Part shown: piece after piece, positions 39,391-53,783 of the stretch | Position numbering within the stretch: the stretch's first letter is position 1 | Layout: the number at the start of each line of letters is the position of its first letter | Origin: Portunus trituberculatus | Taxonomy: Eukaryota > Arthropoda > Malacostraca > Decapoda > Portunidae | Length of the DNA stretch: 64,000 bases | Direction of reading: 5' to 3' | Assembly: GCF_017591435.1 (NCBI RefSeq) | Contig: NC_059268.1 | Span: forward strand, 5,701,684-5,765,683 | Notes under the pieces: model-generated | Told to the model about the DNA's origin: nothing | What the model saw: the letters and a program-made list of their open reading frames with translations, nothing else | Databases searched by the model: none | Translations under genes and position numbers: made by a program

Positions 39391-39870
39391 TGGTTTAGGT
39401 TAGGTTAAGTTAGTCTAGGTTGTGTGATATTAGGGTTGGATTAGGTTAGGTTAGGTTTGGTAATACTAGGGTTCGGTTAAGTTAGGTTAGTCTAGGTTGT
39501 GATATTAGGATTGGTTAGGTTAGGTTAGGTTAGGTTAGTGTAGGTTAGGTAATACTAGGATTGGGTTAAGTTAGGTTAGTCTAGGTTGTGTGATATTAGG
39601 GTTGGTTGGGTTAGGTTAGGTTAGGTTAGTGTAGGTTCTGTGATAGTAGAGATGGGTTAGAAATGGGAAGGAAAGGGAAAGGCAGGGAAAAATATAGTTA
39701 GGTTGTCTTAGGTCAGGTTTTGTTACCTTACGTTTGGTTATGTTAAGTTAGGTTAAGTGAGATTAGATTGTCACATGTGATAATTACACTTCGCTGGGAT
39801 ATATTCTATGTTAAGTTAGGTTAGGTTAGGTTAGGTGAGATTAGGTTATGGTTATGGTTATGGTTATGGT
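39391..39870. repeat. Interstitial TTAGG telomere-like block with higher-order units
   Basis: Runs of GGTTA/TTAGG (the arthropod telomeric pentamer) alternate with two spacers, GTCTAGGTTGTGTGATATTAG and TGGTAATACTAGG(G/A)TT. The GTCTAGG block recurs at 39413, 39490 and 39579, with a GTGTAGG variant at 39629. This gives higher-order units of about 77 and 89 bp and then a shortened one. After 39660 only scattered pentamers and a (GGTTAT)4 near 39845 remain. The sequence is degenerate, so it is not a functional telomere end. Confidence 0.85.
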
Positions 39871-40414
39871 AGTCAAGCATGGATGATGATGTTAGGATTC
39901 GTTGAATGGAATAGAAATGGGAAAGAATAAATTGGAAGAGAAGAAAAGAAAAAAAAAAGTGAGGTAATACATGGCTGGATTGCATTAGGCTCGACTTTAT
40001 CGGCTTACATTACGTATATGTTATGTAATATTATGTTATGTCAGGTTAGATCTTACATATATATACACGGAACTATGATGTATTTCTCTCCCGATCCATT
40101 AATTATTCATACATTTTTCATCACTTTCTTTATACATTCATCTCAAACACGATTCTCTTTCCTATCCTAGAAGCTTGCGTCAGAGTTGCAGTATCGTGTT
40201 GACGTGTGTATGTACAAGTTCTCAGATTACTCACGTGTTTCCCTCTTATTTATCCTGCGGCAATACGAGGTGGCGTCACGAGCTCCTAGTTGCCGTGGAA
40301 TTAGATGCAAATAACAGGTTCCGACTCCGATCGACCGAGGGGATGACGAAATGATCGGTAATCGTATAGAATGAAGGGGGCTGCTTTCGTGTGTATGTTA
40401 TGTTATGTGTGTGC

Positions 40415-40415
<1 letters not shown>
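39871..40415. other. Unique stretch with minor TTATG repeats
   Basis: ATGTTATGTAATATTATGTT-type low complexity near 40015-40040. Otherwise nothing recognised. Confidence 0.45.

Positions 40416-40463
<48 letters not shown>
40416..40463. repeat. (CT)n microsatellite
   Basis: A pure CT run of 48 bp. A shorter interrupted CT run lies at 40620-40649. Confidence 0.97.
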
Positions 40464-40466
<3 letters not shown>

Positions 40467-40844
40467 GTTTTTTTTTACTTTCTTTACCTTGGGAATGTAA
40501 TTTTTCCTTATTGCTTTCACTTTTTATTTTTTTTATTCAATATATACATTTTTCAATCGTGCTGCTTTTGTGTGCATTATTTACAACTTATTCTTATAGT
40601 CTGGCCCCACCTTCACCATCTCTCTCTCTATCTCTCTCTCTCTCTCTCTTGCTCACGTTCAGTATCGCAGACAACGCTTCAATTAACGAGCAGATCAGTG
40701 GCAGCGAGGCTCGTGACGTCAAGAGGCGTCTAATTGGTGTAAATTCACTGGCCAAGGTGACAAGCTCGGCCCGCGACAGCCAGTCACTCAAGGCGCTCGA
40801 TCTAATAAAGGACAGACGGTCCACCTCACCTGTCTTATCTGTCC

Positions 40845-40930
<86 letters not shown>
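40845..40930. repeat. (CT)n microsatellite
   Basis: A pure CT run of 86 bp. Confidence 0.97.
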
Positions 40931-40934
<4 letters not shown>

Positions 40935-42020
40935 GCAGGAAGAGAAACAATCAGCATTCCAATCCAACGCACAAAACTGGCTGCATCCGACACAGTTGGT
41001 AAGTTTCCGTCGACAGCTCGCGTGGCGCTGGGAAGAAAGGAAGGAGGGGAGAAGGAAGGAGAGTTGGGTGGCGGCTTGGACCTGTGGAGAGGAAGAGAGA
41101 GGTGGGGAGAGAGTGGGCCCGATGGAGAGAAGAGAGTGAGGAAGGGGAGAGAGTGGGCGCGATGGAGGGAAGAGAGAGGTATAGGGAGAGAGAGAGTGGC
41201 CGCGATGGAAGTGGAGAGAGGTAGGGAGAGAGTGGGCGCGATGGAGGGGCAGCATGGTGGAAGTGATAGAGGGACGGGGATGGCGAGGGAGGGTTGGTAT
41301 AACAGCGAGCCGTTTGGTACGTATCTCAGCCGTCAGGGACAGGTGAGCGGTGCCGTGTTTCCTGGTGTACGACGCCGCTGGAGTCGCGCCGCTAATCGAA
41401 TATGCATGGGCTTCACTCCAGTGGCTTTTCACTTGTGCGAGTTGCGATCGTGTGATTCTATTCTGAGGATGAGTCGAAGGTGCAGTAGAGAGAGATTGCT
41501 TTTGTCCTCGAGGAGCCTGTGCTGCCACTGTTGTCTTTGCCATCTGGTGTGTCGCGCAGCACGTGGCAGTCGAATCACCACACGAAAGGACATATGGTTG
41601 TCGTGAAGTGTGGACCAGCGGAGGGGACGCGAGGGGAGGGAGAGTGCGGTGGACACTTCATTAGGGCCCCACTGTTATTCCAGGTCAAGGCGTGCTGTGG
41701 TAGAGATCCTCACCCTCACAACCTTGCAGACGGCAGACCCTACAACACTGCTGGCAGGCGGCGGCATCTGGTCCTCTTAATAGTTAGTCCCCTTAACAGG
41801 CCCCTCTACGAGCATGCCTTGTCCTGCCTGTCCAGAGCTTCAGGCTGGGGCGCAGGTGGGGAAGTGTCAGTAGTCGTCGCCGAGTTCCTTTTAATTAAAA
41901 AAGTGTAGCGGTCCATCAAAGTCTGGTCGCGGGCAGAGCAAGGGACGTGTTACTTATTTATTGCTCAAATGTGGTGGATGAGAAAGTGAGGCGAAGAGAC
42001 TATGGGTACTATTATTTTTA
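40931..42020. other. About 1.1 kb, G-rich then mixed, no gene recognised
   Basis: Degenerate GGGAGAGAGTGGGC-GCGATGGAGG motifs recur every 40-60 bp between about 41100 and 41250, a decayed purine minisatellite. Overlapping frames on both strands (41022-41606 plus, 40788-41543 minus) arise from this GC-rich region and show no domain. Confidence 0.5.
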
Positions 42021-42158
<138 letters not shown>

Positions 42159-42881
42159 TTGCTAGTTTTCTGTTACTGTGACGTTTGTTGCGGTACACTC
42201 AGTTGACAGACACCTCGACAGACCGAGAGAGACGGACAGGTAGGCGAGTAGACACTTAGAATTAGAAGTTTCATTATCATATCAATTCGTAGATTCTCTT
42301 AATTCTTTTTTTATATCTTTGTATATGATCATAAGAACAATAGATAAATAAAACTGAAAAAAATGACTAACTTCATACTGGGGAGAAGAGGAAGAGGGAA
42401 GGAAGGAACATCACAAAAGCTCTCACTTCTCTCACTTCGTTCCCTACACGGAGTCAATTTTCGGTGTGTGTGGAGGGCAGAGAGGCAGAGAGGCAGAGGG
42501 GCAGAGGGGCAGAGGTACACGCGGCGGCGGCAATCACAGTAACTTGACCGCCACACTGGGTCTCAATTTGGTCGATAATGGTGGTGACAGCCATGGTGGG
42601 TGAATAACGTGATATTGTGCAGGTGCTGGACAGGAGGGCGGAGGCAGCGACTGATACCACCACTACCACCACCACCATCCACCGCCACCAACGCCATTCA
42701 CCTCCAGCCCTACCACGTCCACTACACATTCACACGGGGAGGGGGGGAAGGGAGAGGTGAAGGTGACTGCACCCATCACGAGCAATTACTGAAGGAGCAG
42801 CCTGCTGTGTACACCTAAATATGAATGAGTGAACCGTGTTGACTGTTGTGGCCTGGTGTATATTGTCCTGCAGGTGGTGTC

Positions 42882-42915
<34 letters not shown>

Positions 42916-43211
42916 CAGCAATGTATACTTGCTCATGGTTGATACATGTACGTGCTCCTTGTCTACTCAGCATCGCCGTAACGCAGTGATGACACGGGAT
43001 TTTCGTCAACCCTGGGTGTTCATTGCATCGGTTCATGTTTATCATTACAAAAGAAGATCAGGAAAAGGAACAGGAAGCAGGTAGAGATACGAGGGTTAAA
43101 ATCAGGAAGTCGCAAGAATAAGCAAGAAAATATAAGAAAAAAACATCCACAGTGATTTAGAGGAAAAACGCTATAACGTGCGAAACTTTGCTTTTGCTAT
43201 TACGAATGACT
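42159..43211. other. Unique stretch with a short (GT)n
   Basis: Includes imperfect GGCAGAG repeats near 42475-42515 and (GT)13 at 42888-42914. No gene recognised. Confidence 0.5.
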
Positions 43212-43430
43212 TTAACCCCTTCAGTACTGAGACACATTTTTTTTTACCTTGAGATTTGTGCACGATTAGACCATTTTACTGACAATAGGAAGGGTCTATA
43301 GAGGTCAGAAGAATAACAATGGCCACAGTCTTCACTATTTCAATCTCCACATGTGTTTCTGAAGCTGTATAAAATCACCAAATAGTAAGCAGAATGAACA
43401 TGGGAACGCGTCGTGGTACTTAAGGGTTAA
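43212..43430 (-). mobile_element. MITE family A copy 4, best-preserved ends
   Basis: TTAACCCCTTCAGTACTGAG on the left and GTACTTAAGGGTTAA on the right give inverted ends inside a duplicated TTAA. The 219-bp interior matches copy 3 almost throughout (GATTTGTGCACGATTAGACC, GAAGGGTCTATAGAGGTCAG, CAGTCTTCACTATTTCAATC). It has no reading frame, so any mobility would depend on a transposase supplied elsewhere. Confidence 0.88.
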
Positions 43431-44078
43431 ATTAATTACTGTAACATGTCGCACACTTGTAAGGATCAATAGATCTGCTGCTGCTCGCCCTTCCTCCATG
43501 GTCATTCGTATTCAGCACCAGGACACCACTTGCTTATCTCATCAGTCGTGGTGGTGCTGGTGACGGGAACTGTGACCTCTGACTCACCGAAATGATGCGA
43601 AAAAAATTGATAGAAAACGAAATGTCATGCACTGTAAGAATGTCTCAGGGAAATGTCACTGTGGACTAATGCCGTGACGAGGAGGAGACGCTGCAGCTGC
43701 TCTTGGGTTTGGTCATTCTTGGAGGAGTGGCATGGGTTGTGGCGGCAGTTCACACGGTAGCAATTACACGACGCACGCCGCCTGGGAAAGGAGCTGCTGA
43801 TCTCCTGTCCTGATTTCATTGGGCGAGTGATTGATTTAATACACCACAGCGATAGGTCGTATAGAACTAAACATAAAAAAAAGGCGTTCTTCAGGATAAT
43901 GAATAAAGTATGAGAAAGAACATGAGAGAAATAATGGTAAAAATAAAAGCATATTTATAATAGTTAATACCGTTCAAGGATAGGGGAAGCTTTCTCTGTC
44001 CAGGAATAGAAGCATCTCGTGTCCCAGGCAGAGGCACATTTACCATCAGAGACAAGCTAAAATTTCCTTATCGGATGA
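43431..44078. other. Unique non-coding stretch
   Basis: Mixed then A-rich sequence. No feature recognised. Confidence 0.45.
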
Positions 44079-44321
44079 AGGGACGCGGTGACTGACGTGT
44101 TCATTGCGAGGAGGCACGTAAGCTTGCAGGCAAAAGGCATTATGTTTGGAGCGGTTATCAGAAAAGTGTTGGGAAATGAAAAGGCTAACATCACAAACCA
44201 TTTAATAAGTAAGGAAACATTTATCCCGGCTGTGAAGCATTCCAGACATTCTATTGCCGAATTTTTGAGCGTATATTTTATAATGAAAAATTTTAAATTG
44301 CTCAAGGCAAATATGTAAATT
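44079..44321 (+). other. Unrecognised 80-codon open frame of protein-like composition
   Basis: Between a TGA at 44076 and a TAA at 44319 the frame reads RDAVTDVFIARRHVSLQAK, then GIMFGAVIRKVLGNEKANIT, then NHLISKETFIPAVKHSRHS, IAEFLSVYFIMKNFKLLKAN and M. It is free of low-complexity bias, unlike almost all other frames here. The first in-frame ATG is only at residue 22. The opposite strand is also open over the same span (44057-44344), which weakens the case. It could be an internal exon or a transposase remnant. No domain is recognised. Confidence 0.2.
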
Positions 44322-44921
44322 CCACCAAGATAACAATATGGCAAAATGATGCCTTTAATTATTCATATTTATACTGATACTGATATCCACACGTGTCTTA
44401 AAACACATCAGCGGAATACTAAAAAAATCACTGACCAAAATCACCTGTACTAAAACCAAGCAAGAACACGAATATAAAGAAGAAGAAGAAGAAAAAAAAA
44501 AATCCAGGAGCGTCTACCCTCACTCAAATGCTTAAAGGTGCGCGATGAGACTGTCACGCGCCCATGCCCGGCACAGCAAGACACACGTCCCTATTTTTGG
44601 AGCGGCTTTGCATAACACATGACGCCGCCAGCTGGATACCGTCACTACCCCAACGTCCCTCGGTGTAGCTAAAGCACGTTACTAGGAACAGGGTCGCCGC
44701 CGAGAGCCGCCTGAAGACATTGCCGTCGGTGGAGTAAGAGCGAAGTATAAAGTTGCAGGAGGTCGAAGCGCGCAGGTGAGGAGGCTCAAAGGGCGGCGGC
44801 AGAGTACTTGGCTCCAAGTGTTGCTCCCTCCGCGCCTCTCAGCTCGCCAAGCACCTCGCAGGTCACGAGCTGCAGGCGGCGGGCTGATGGCGTGTTGGCG
44901 TATTCGTGAGAGACCTGGTGC
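44322..44921. other. Unique stretch, no gene
   Basis: A-rich near 44480-44505, then GC-richer sequence. Nothing recognised. Confidence 0.45.
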
Positions 44922-45261
44922 CATATTCTGAAACACTTCTTGCCCTACCTCCACTGCTTTGAAAAGGATTTATTTGAAGTTCTATGATCTTTTAGGGTTG
45001 TGTTTTTGTAGCTGCAGTGACAGATTATTAAGATTCATACATTCCTAAGGAAGGAAGGCTCCTGAGAACATGGAGCAGTTTTATGATTTTGAATAGGCTT
45101 TATATGAAGTTACATTGTCTTTAAAGATTTTTTTTTATGGTTGTAGCGATAGATTAAGATTGATACATTACTAACGGAAGAAAGGCTACGTAGAACACGG
45201 CTTATCATCCCTGTGGCTTTGGAAAATACCCTTGGGGAAAGAGCAAAGCAACGCTCAGTAC
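44922..45261. mobile_element. MITE family B copy with internal duplication
   Basis: The left end is ATATTCTGAAACACTT and the right end is AAAGCAACGCTCAGTAC. The middle block (GGATTTATTTGAAGTTCTATG, a T-rich segment, AGATT.ATACATTCCTAAGG) appears twice, near 44960-45075 and 45095-45190. The element is therefore about 130 bp longer than the copy at 54783. Confidence 0.6.
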
Positions 45262-45630
45262 AGGTTGTGTTAGCGATGTTCTGGCTAAAAGTATAGACGT
45301 TTTGGTGGTGTTTTCTCGCAGTGGTGAGAGAATCTTTAGCTTTTCGTGGCGTCCACTTCGCCTTGCAAAGGTTATCTCCCTCCAGACACATGCGACCTTT
45401 CTGTATAACTCTTCTAAGAATCAGTCCCGCCTCAGCCGCCACCGCCACCGCCACCGCCAAAGCCATTATTGTCATTTTCATCACCTGTGTTGCCATTTTC
45501 ATTACGACCATTATTACTCAAATTCGTACCGCCGTCGTCATTTACGAGTATATTTTGTTACCGCTGGTGACGCTATATTTGTTGCGTCCTTCTTAGAGTT
45601 GTTTTTTTTGGGGTTGGTATATTTTCATGT

Positions 45631-45735
45631 TGTTGTTGTTGTTGTTGTTGTTTTGTTGGTACTGATACAGCTACATTGATAACGATACCAATGACAACAA
45701 CAACAACAACAACAACGACAACGACAACAAGAACC
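45631..45735. repeat. (TTG)n and (CAA)n facing arrays
   Basis: TTG units at 45631-45655 and ACA/CAA units at 45692-45730, complementary across about 37 bp. Confidence 0.9.
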
Positions 45736-45782
45736 CCCGCAGCAATGGCACCACGATGGCACCACAGCAGGGTTCACCACTC

Positions 45783-46019
<237 letters not shown>

Positions 46020-46263
46020 ACACTGGATCGTAGCTGGAGAATCTAGAAATGGAAGGAATGGAGAGTGGTGATGACTGGGAGAGGAGAGGGAGAGGGAAGG
46101 ATGCAACGGAGGCAATAAAGGAGAGGGAAGATGATGATGAAGGAGAAGCAAGGGAAGAAAGGGAGCAAGGGAGAGACAAGAAAGAAGGAAGGAAGGAAGG
46201 AATGGAGAGGGAGAGAAGTACCCACAGTTGCAAACACAGCATAAATATGTTACTCTGGTTGGC

Positions 46264-46268
<5 letters not shown>

Positions 46269-46328
<60 letters not shown>
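46269..46328. repeat. (AG)n microsatellite
   Basis: A pure AG run of 60 bp after a purine-rich stretch (46045-46220). Confidence 0.97.
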
Positions 46329-48369
<2,041 letters not shown>

Positions 48370-48580
48370 TTAACCCCTTCGGCACCGGGACGTATTTTCA
48401 TCTATAGTTTTAAGTGTGATTAGACGATTGCATTGACATTATGAAGGGTCTATGGAGGTCAGAGGTTTAATGGCCAGTCTTCACTATTTCAATCCCCACG
48501 TGAGTTTGTGAAGCTGTATAAAATCATCAAATAGTAACCAGAATGAGTACGGAAATGGGTAATGGTACTGAAGAGGTTAA
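48370..48580 (-). mobile_element. MITE family A copy 5
   Basis: TTAACCCCTTCGGCACCGGG at the left and GTACTGAAGAGGTTAA at the right. The core GAAGGGTCTATGGAGGTCAG and CAGTCTTCACTATTTCAATC matches copies 3 and 4. It is 211 bp and non-coding. Confidence 0.87.
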
Positions 48581-49340
48581 CAGGAAGGGGAATATCCGTC
48601 CCTCTCGCTAGCACACTCAAAACTGGACAGATTTTTAAGTCTCCTCGTATGAACTTTCTTTGTTATTCATTGAGTGTCATGGGTTATTTCAAGTTCAAAC
48701 ATTCAATTCTGTCTGAAGTTATTAGAAAAATATTAAAAGTCACGAGCCAGAGGGAGCCAGACAGAGACAGATCCAGACTCCTGGATACCTACAGCCCTCC
48801 ACGAGTCTCACCCTCACACTACACCATATTCAAAACTCCTCTGAACCACGACTCGGCCTCGCATCTAGTGTTACAGTAATATATGTATACATTACTATAC
48901 TATATATGAATGTAGCAGCGATGGACATTAACATATCTCGTTTCAAGGATCAAATATCAAATAAATGAAAAGATATGAAATGCAGGAAAGGTGTTTTTGT
49001 CTGTTAGTCTGCCCATTTGTATGCCAGTTTGTCTGTCTGTCTCTGAGTGTGAGAGGAAAACTTGCAGAACCTGAACAGTGGACAAGAAAATAGACGGGCT
49101 GACCTAGAGAGGCGAAAAATTGTACATGCATTTATAATATGTACCAACGAACGAAAAACAAGCGTATAGAGACACATGTTTATATACTATCAGATAACTT
49201 AACAATAGAGAGACAGCAGACACACATGACACATAGAGAGGGCTACAAAAAGACAGGTAGAGACAAACATACAGACAAACAGGAACACAAACAAAATTAT
49301 GAGTACAGACATGTTTATTATTGTTATTATCAATATTCTC
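48581..49340. other. Unique stretch, no gene recognised
   Basis: The plus frame from 48562 starts inside the MITE and has no domain. An AGACA-rich segment lies at 49205-49285. Confidence 0.45.
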
Positions 49341-49369
49341 CTCCTCACTTTTTTTTCTTTTCCTTCCTT

Positions 49370-49970
<601 letters not shown>

Positions 49971-50091
49971 TTAGAGTAGTAGGCATTGAATACAGGCGTG
50001 TGGTTGAACATTACTTATGGATCCACAAACTCACTGTGTCCAGCCTGAATGTCACGTTTATAATTGATCAGCCTCTGCCCAGAACTAATGA

Positions 50092-50229
<138 letters not shown>

Positions 50230-51359
50230 GTCAGCTGCACTTCACTCTTCCCTCACCATCACACATCACCATCACCTCACCGTCATCTCACCGTCACCAC
50301 TACAAAAGGTCATCATCATCAGCATCAGGTTTTCTTTAGTTTTTTTTTTTTTTTTACCCTTTTATCACTTCTATTTTTTATTCGTTTGCTTGATTGTCTC
50401 TCTCGTTTATTTCTATTTGTATTTCATCTTTGTGTTTGTCTTATCTCCCGTTTTCGCTTCAGTTTCTTCTCTTCTGGTCGTTTTATTCTTTATTTCTTGT
50501 TTTTTTTCTAGTTTCGTGTCCCATATTTATTCGTTTGGTTGATTTTCTTTCTCTTTTGTATTTCTTCTCTCTCTCTCTCTCTCTCTCTCTTCGTGATTCA
50601 AATATTTTTTCTCTTTCGTCTTTCTTCGTTCGTTTGGTTCGTTAATATTTTCATCTTTATTCATTGTTGTCTTTAAATTCCTATGTTTATTCAGTTCCTT
50701 CGTTTTCTTTCTCTGATTTTCTCTCATTGTCTTGTTTTTCGTTTTCCATTTTCTTTCGTTTTAATTTTTTTTCTGATTTCTTTTCTTTCGTTGTCAGTAT
50801 TTCTTTTATTTTTTCCTAATTTCCGATAGTCATTAACCTTTTCTCTCTTCATTCTTCATTTCTTCGCTTTCTTTTCCTTCATATGAATTTCAAAAACATT
50901 CACTTTCCTGCTTCATTTTCTTTTCCTTTTACGAATAATTTTGCTCTTCCAGCCTCCTTCTTCTTCTTCCTCCTCCTCCTCCTCCTCCTCCTCCTCCTCC
51001 TCCTCCTCCTCCTCCTCCTCCGTCTCTCACTTATCAACATCACCATCTTCGTCTTCTTTTTCCTCCTTGTCCGTGTTCTCGTCTTCGTCGTCTTTCTCCT
51101 CCTCCTCCTCATCATCATCATCTTCATCTTTTCTCCCTCGTTCTGCTCCTCCTCTTCCTCCTCCTCCTCCATCCTATCCATATTCCTCCTTTATTACTCC
51201 TTGATAATTTTTCTTCTCTACCTGCAACTCATTTTCTTGTCCTCCTCTTCCTCTTCCTCCTCTTCCTCCTCCTCCTCCCAATATTTATTCTTCTCGTTCT
51301 CACTCTTATATTTCTATCACGTTTTTTTCTTCCCCCTTCGACTAATTTTCCCCACCTGT

Positions 51360-51390
<31 letters not shown>

Positions 51391-51440
51391 ACCACCTCCT
51401 CCTCCTCTTTAGTCTTTTTCTCCCTCCAAGGCCGCGGTGA
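50230..51440. repeat. Polypyrimidine domain with CT, TCC and CAC arrays
   Basis: Strongly C/T plus strand. It holds (CT)12 at 50567-50590, (TCC)n at 50969-51021, mixed TCC/TTC/ATC units to 51280, and (CAC)n at 51366-51395. Frames are Ser/Phe/Leu strings. Confidence 0.88.
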
Positions 51441-51759
51441 AAAAGAAACTGTCGGCCTTCATCATCACGGGGAAAGGACGGGAAGGGACGGGAAGGGGCG
51501 GCGAGAGGTGGATGCGTCATTATTATTTGTGGCATAGGATCGCTGCAAATAAGAGGGAAAAATATGTTAATTAAAGGTGAAATGCGGTGCTAATGAACGG
51601 GGTCTTGAGATTTAGAGGCTGATACCTAGAATATTAATGGGTTTCAGAGACCTTACTGTGTTCTCCCGTTTTCTTGACTCTGAAGTGATTAATTTTTTTC
51701 TTTCCTCTTTTTGAAACGGGACGTGGTGTGGAGGGTATGCTGGGAAAATTTGTGTAGGT

Positions 51760-52213
51760 AAACGTGGTGGTGTTAGTGGTCTTTGTTTCTGTATCTGGTG
51801 GTGTTGGTGGTGTTGATGGTGTTTCTTGTACAGCTCACCCTGTCCTTCTCCTTTTCCTCGTTTTAATCCTTGTTCACCTCGTTTATATGTGTTTCTGTAT
51901 CTGGTGGTGGTGTTGGTGGTGGTGGTGGTGGTGGTGGTGTGTGGTGGTGGTGGTGGTTCTTGTATGGCTCATCCTGTCCTTCTTTTCGTTCTCGTCCTTG
52001 TTTATATTCTCTTACTTGTTCTTCTATATTCTTCTTCTCAACATCTTATATCTCATTTTCCTTCTCTATCTCGTTTTTCTTGTTCTTGTATTTATTCTCC
52101 TTTTTTGCTTTTTCTGTCCTATTCTATATTCTTCTTCTTGTCCTTATCCATCTCTTTTTCCTTCATCTCCTCCTCCTCGTTCTCCCTACTACTACTTCAA
52201 CCACTACTACTCT

Positions 52214-52274
<61 letters not shown>

Positions 52275-52288
52275 GCTACTACTGCTAC
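51760..52288. repeat. (GGT)n, pyrimidine-rich spacer and (ACT)n
   Basis: GGT/GTT units occur at 51764-51822 and 51899-51956. C/T-rich DNA follows, then ACT units at about 52187-52288. A TTCTTGTATGGCTCA-like segment occurs twice (about 51826 and 51957), evidence of a local duplication. Confidence 0.85.
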
Positions 52289-52530
52289 TATATTGCGCTT
52301 TGTGATGGAGTGAGTCCTATCATTACACAGTCCATTGGCTCCAACTTTGTGAATGATTGGATGTCAACACTTTTTTCCCCAGCCCTACCTTGGCATATAA
52401 TTACAGTCACATTTCACTGATGATTTGATAGATTTCACGCCCGTTTATTATCAACGGTTGTCACTAAATTCACGGTGGTAATTACGTCCGTACTCGTTAT
52501 GTTTGTTGAGTCTGCGTGGTGGTGTGACTG

Positions 52531-52535
52531 GGTGT

Positions 52536-52593
<58 letters not shown>
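52531..52593. repeat. (GT)n microsatellite
   Basis: A GT run of 63 bp with one TATG interruption. Confidence 0.95.
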
Positions 52594-52594
<1 letters not shown>

Positions 52595-52642
52595 ATGTGT
52601 CTAAACTGAAGGTGTATATTACTGCTATTGATGCTGCTCCTG

Positions 52643-52662
52643 CTACTACTACTAGTACTACT

Positions 52663-52745
<83 letters not shown>

Positions 52746-52774
52746 TTAAGACTACTACTACTACTACTATTAAG

Positions 52775-52866
<92 letters not shown>
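52643..52866. repeat. (ACT)n array with two identical ATTAAG interruptions
   Basis: About 224 bp of ACT units. The interruption CTATTAAGACTA appears at about 52743 and again 27 bp later. This indicates expansion by copying a multi-unit segment rather than one triplet at a time. Confidence 0.96.
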
Positions 52867-53392
52867 AGCCAAGACAACTAAAGACGATGCCACCAATTTC
52901 TGACAAACACCAGTGAATTTTCTCTTCCTCATTTCACTGTGGATGACGAAAAATTGAAGGAGCACCACTTAATGTACCTTTTACCTCCCTCATTTCCCTC
53001 TTACTTACATTACATCCCCTCTCCCCTCACTTCCTCCACTCCCTACCTCCTTGTTACGTCCCCACCCCGTCCCTGCGACCCACACCCCCTCTCTGTCGGT
53101 GCCTAAGGCGTGCCACTTACCGGAGACATGCAATATTAAGCTACCTTGCCCACTGCAGTCACCGCAGATCAATAATACGGAGAGGGAAGGAGGATGGAAG
53201 GCAGGAAAGTAGTGGTGGTGGTTGTGGTGGTGGTGTAGAGTGGAAAAGTTGGTTAAGAACTTGCACAAGGCTAAAAATGCAAGCTTAGGAAAAGTAGTTG
53301 CAGTATTAGTAGTGGAAGAAGCTTATCAGAGGTAGGGAAAAGTTTTTTTGAGGGGGGGCGGGAAAATTAATGATGGTGATGTGCAATGTACG

Positions 53393-53394
<2 letters not shown>
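52867..53394. other. Unique stretch, no gene
   Basis: C-rich near 52980-53100, otherwise ordinary. Nothing recognised. Confidence 0.45.

Positions 53395-53455
<61 letters not shown>
53395..53455. repeat. (AG)n microsatellite
   Basis: A pure AG run of 61 bp. Confidence 0.97.
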
Positions 53456-53457
<2 letters not shown>

Positions 53458-53570
53458 GGATAATTTTGTGAGCTATCAAGGAGGAAAGAGTTGGTAAATG
53501 AAGAAGAATTGTTATGGGAGGTGACTTGAAGAGCGAGCTCCAGGGATTATGTGGCTGTATGAACGTAAGC

Positions 53571-53616
<46 letters not shown>

Positions 53617-53745
53617 ATTGTTGTTGTCTTCTCTTCCTTTTTCATTTTCTTTTTTGTTCTTGTTCTAGTTCTTGTTCTTGTTTTTCTTGCTCTTGTTCTT
53701 GTTCTTTTGCTTCTTCTTGTTCTTGTTCTTGTTCTTGTTCTTCTT

Positions 53746-53778
<33 letters not shown>

Positions 53779-53783
53779 CTTCT
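53571..53783. repeat. (TTG)n-(TTGTTC)n-(TTC)n compound array
   Basis: TTG units to 53627, CTTGTT hexamers (about 53650-53740) and TTC units to 53783. Confidence 0.95.

Noticed and set aside
39391..39870. True chromosome end
   Set aside because: The pentamers are degenerate and interrupted by spacers, and ordinary sequence continues for 24 kb to the right.
40788..41606. Overlapping frames of about 200-250 codons on both strands
   Set aside because: GC-rich purine minisatellite remnants keep several frames open at once, and none shows a domain.
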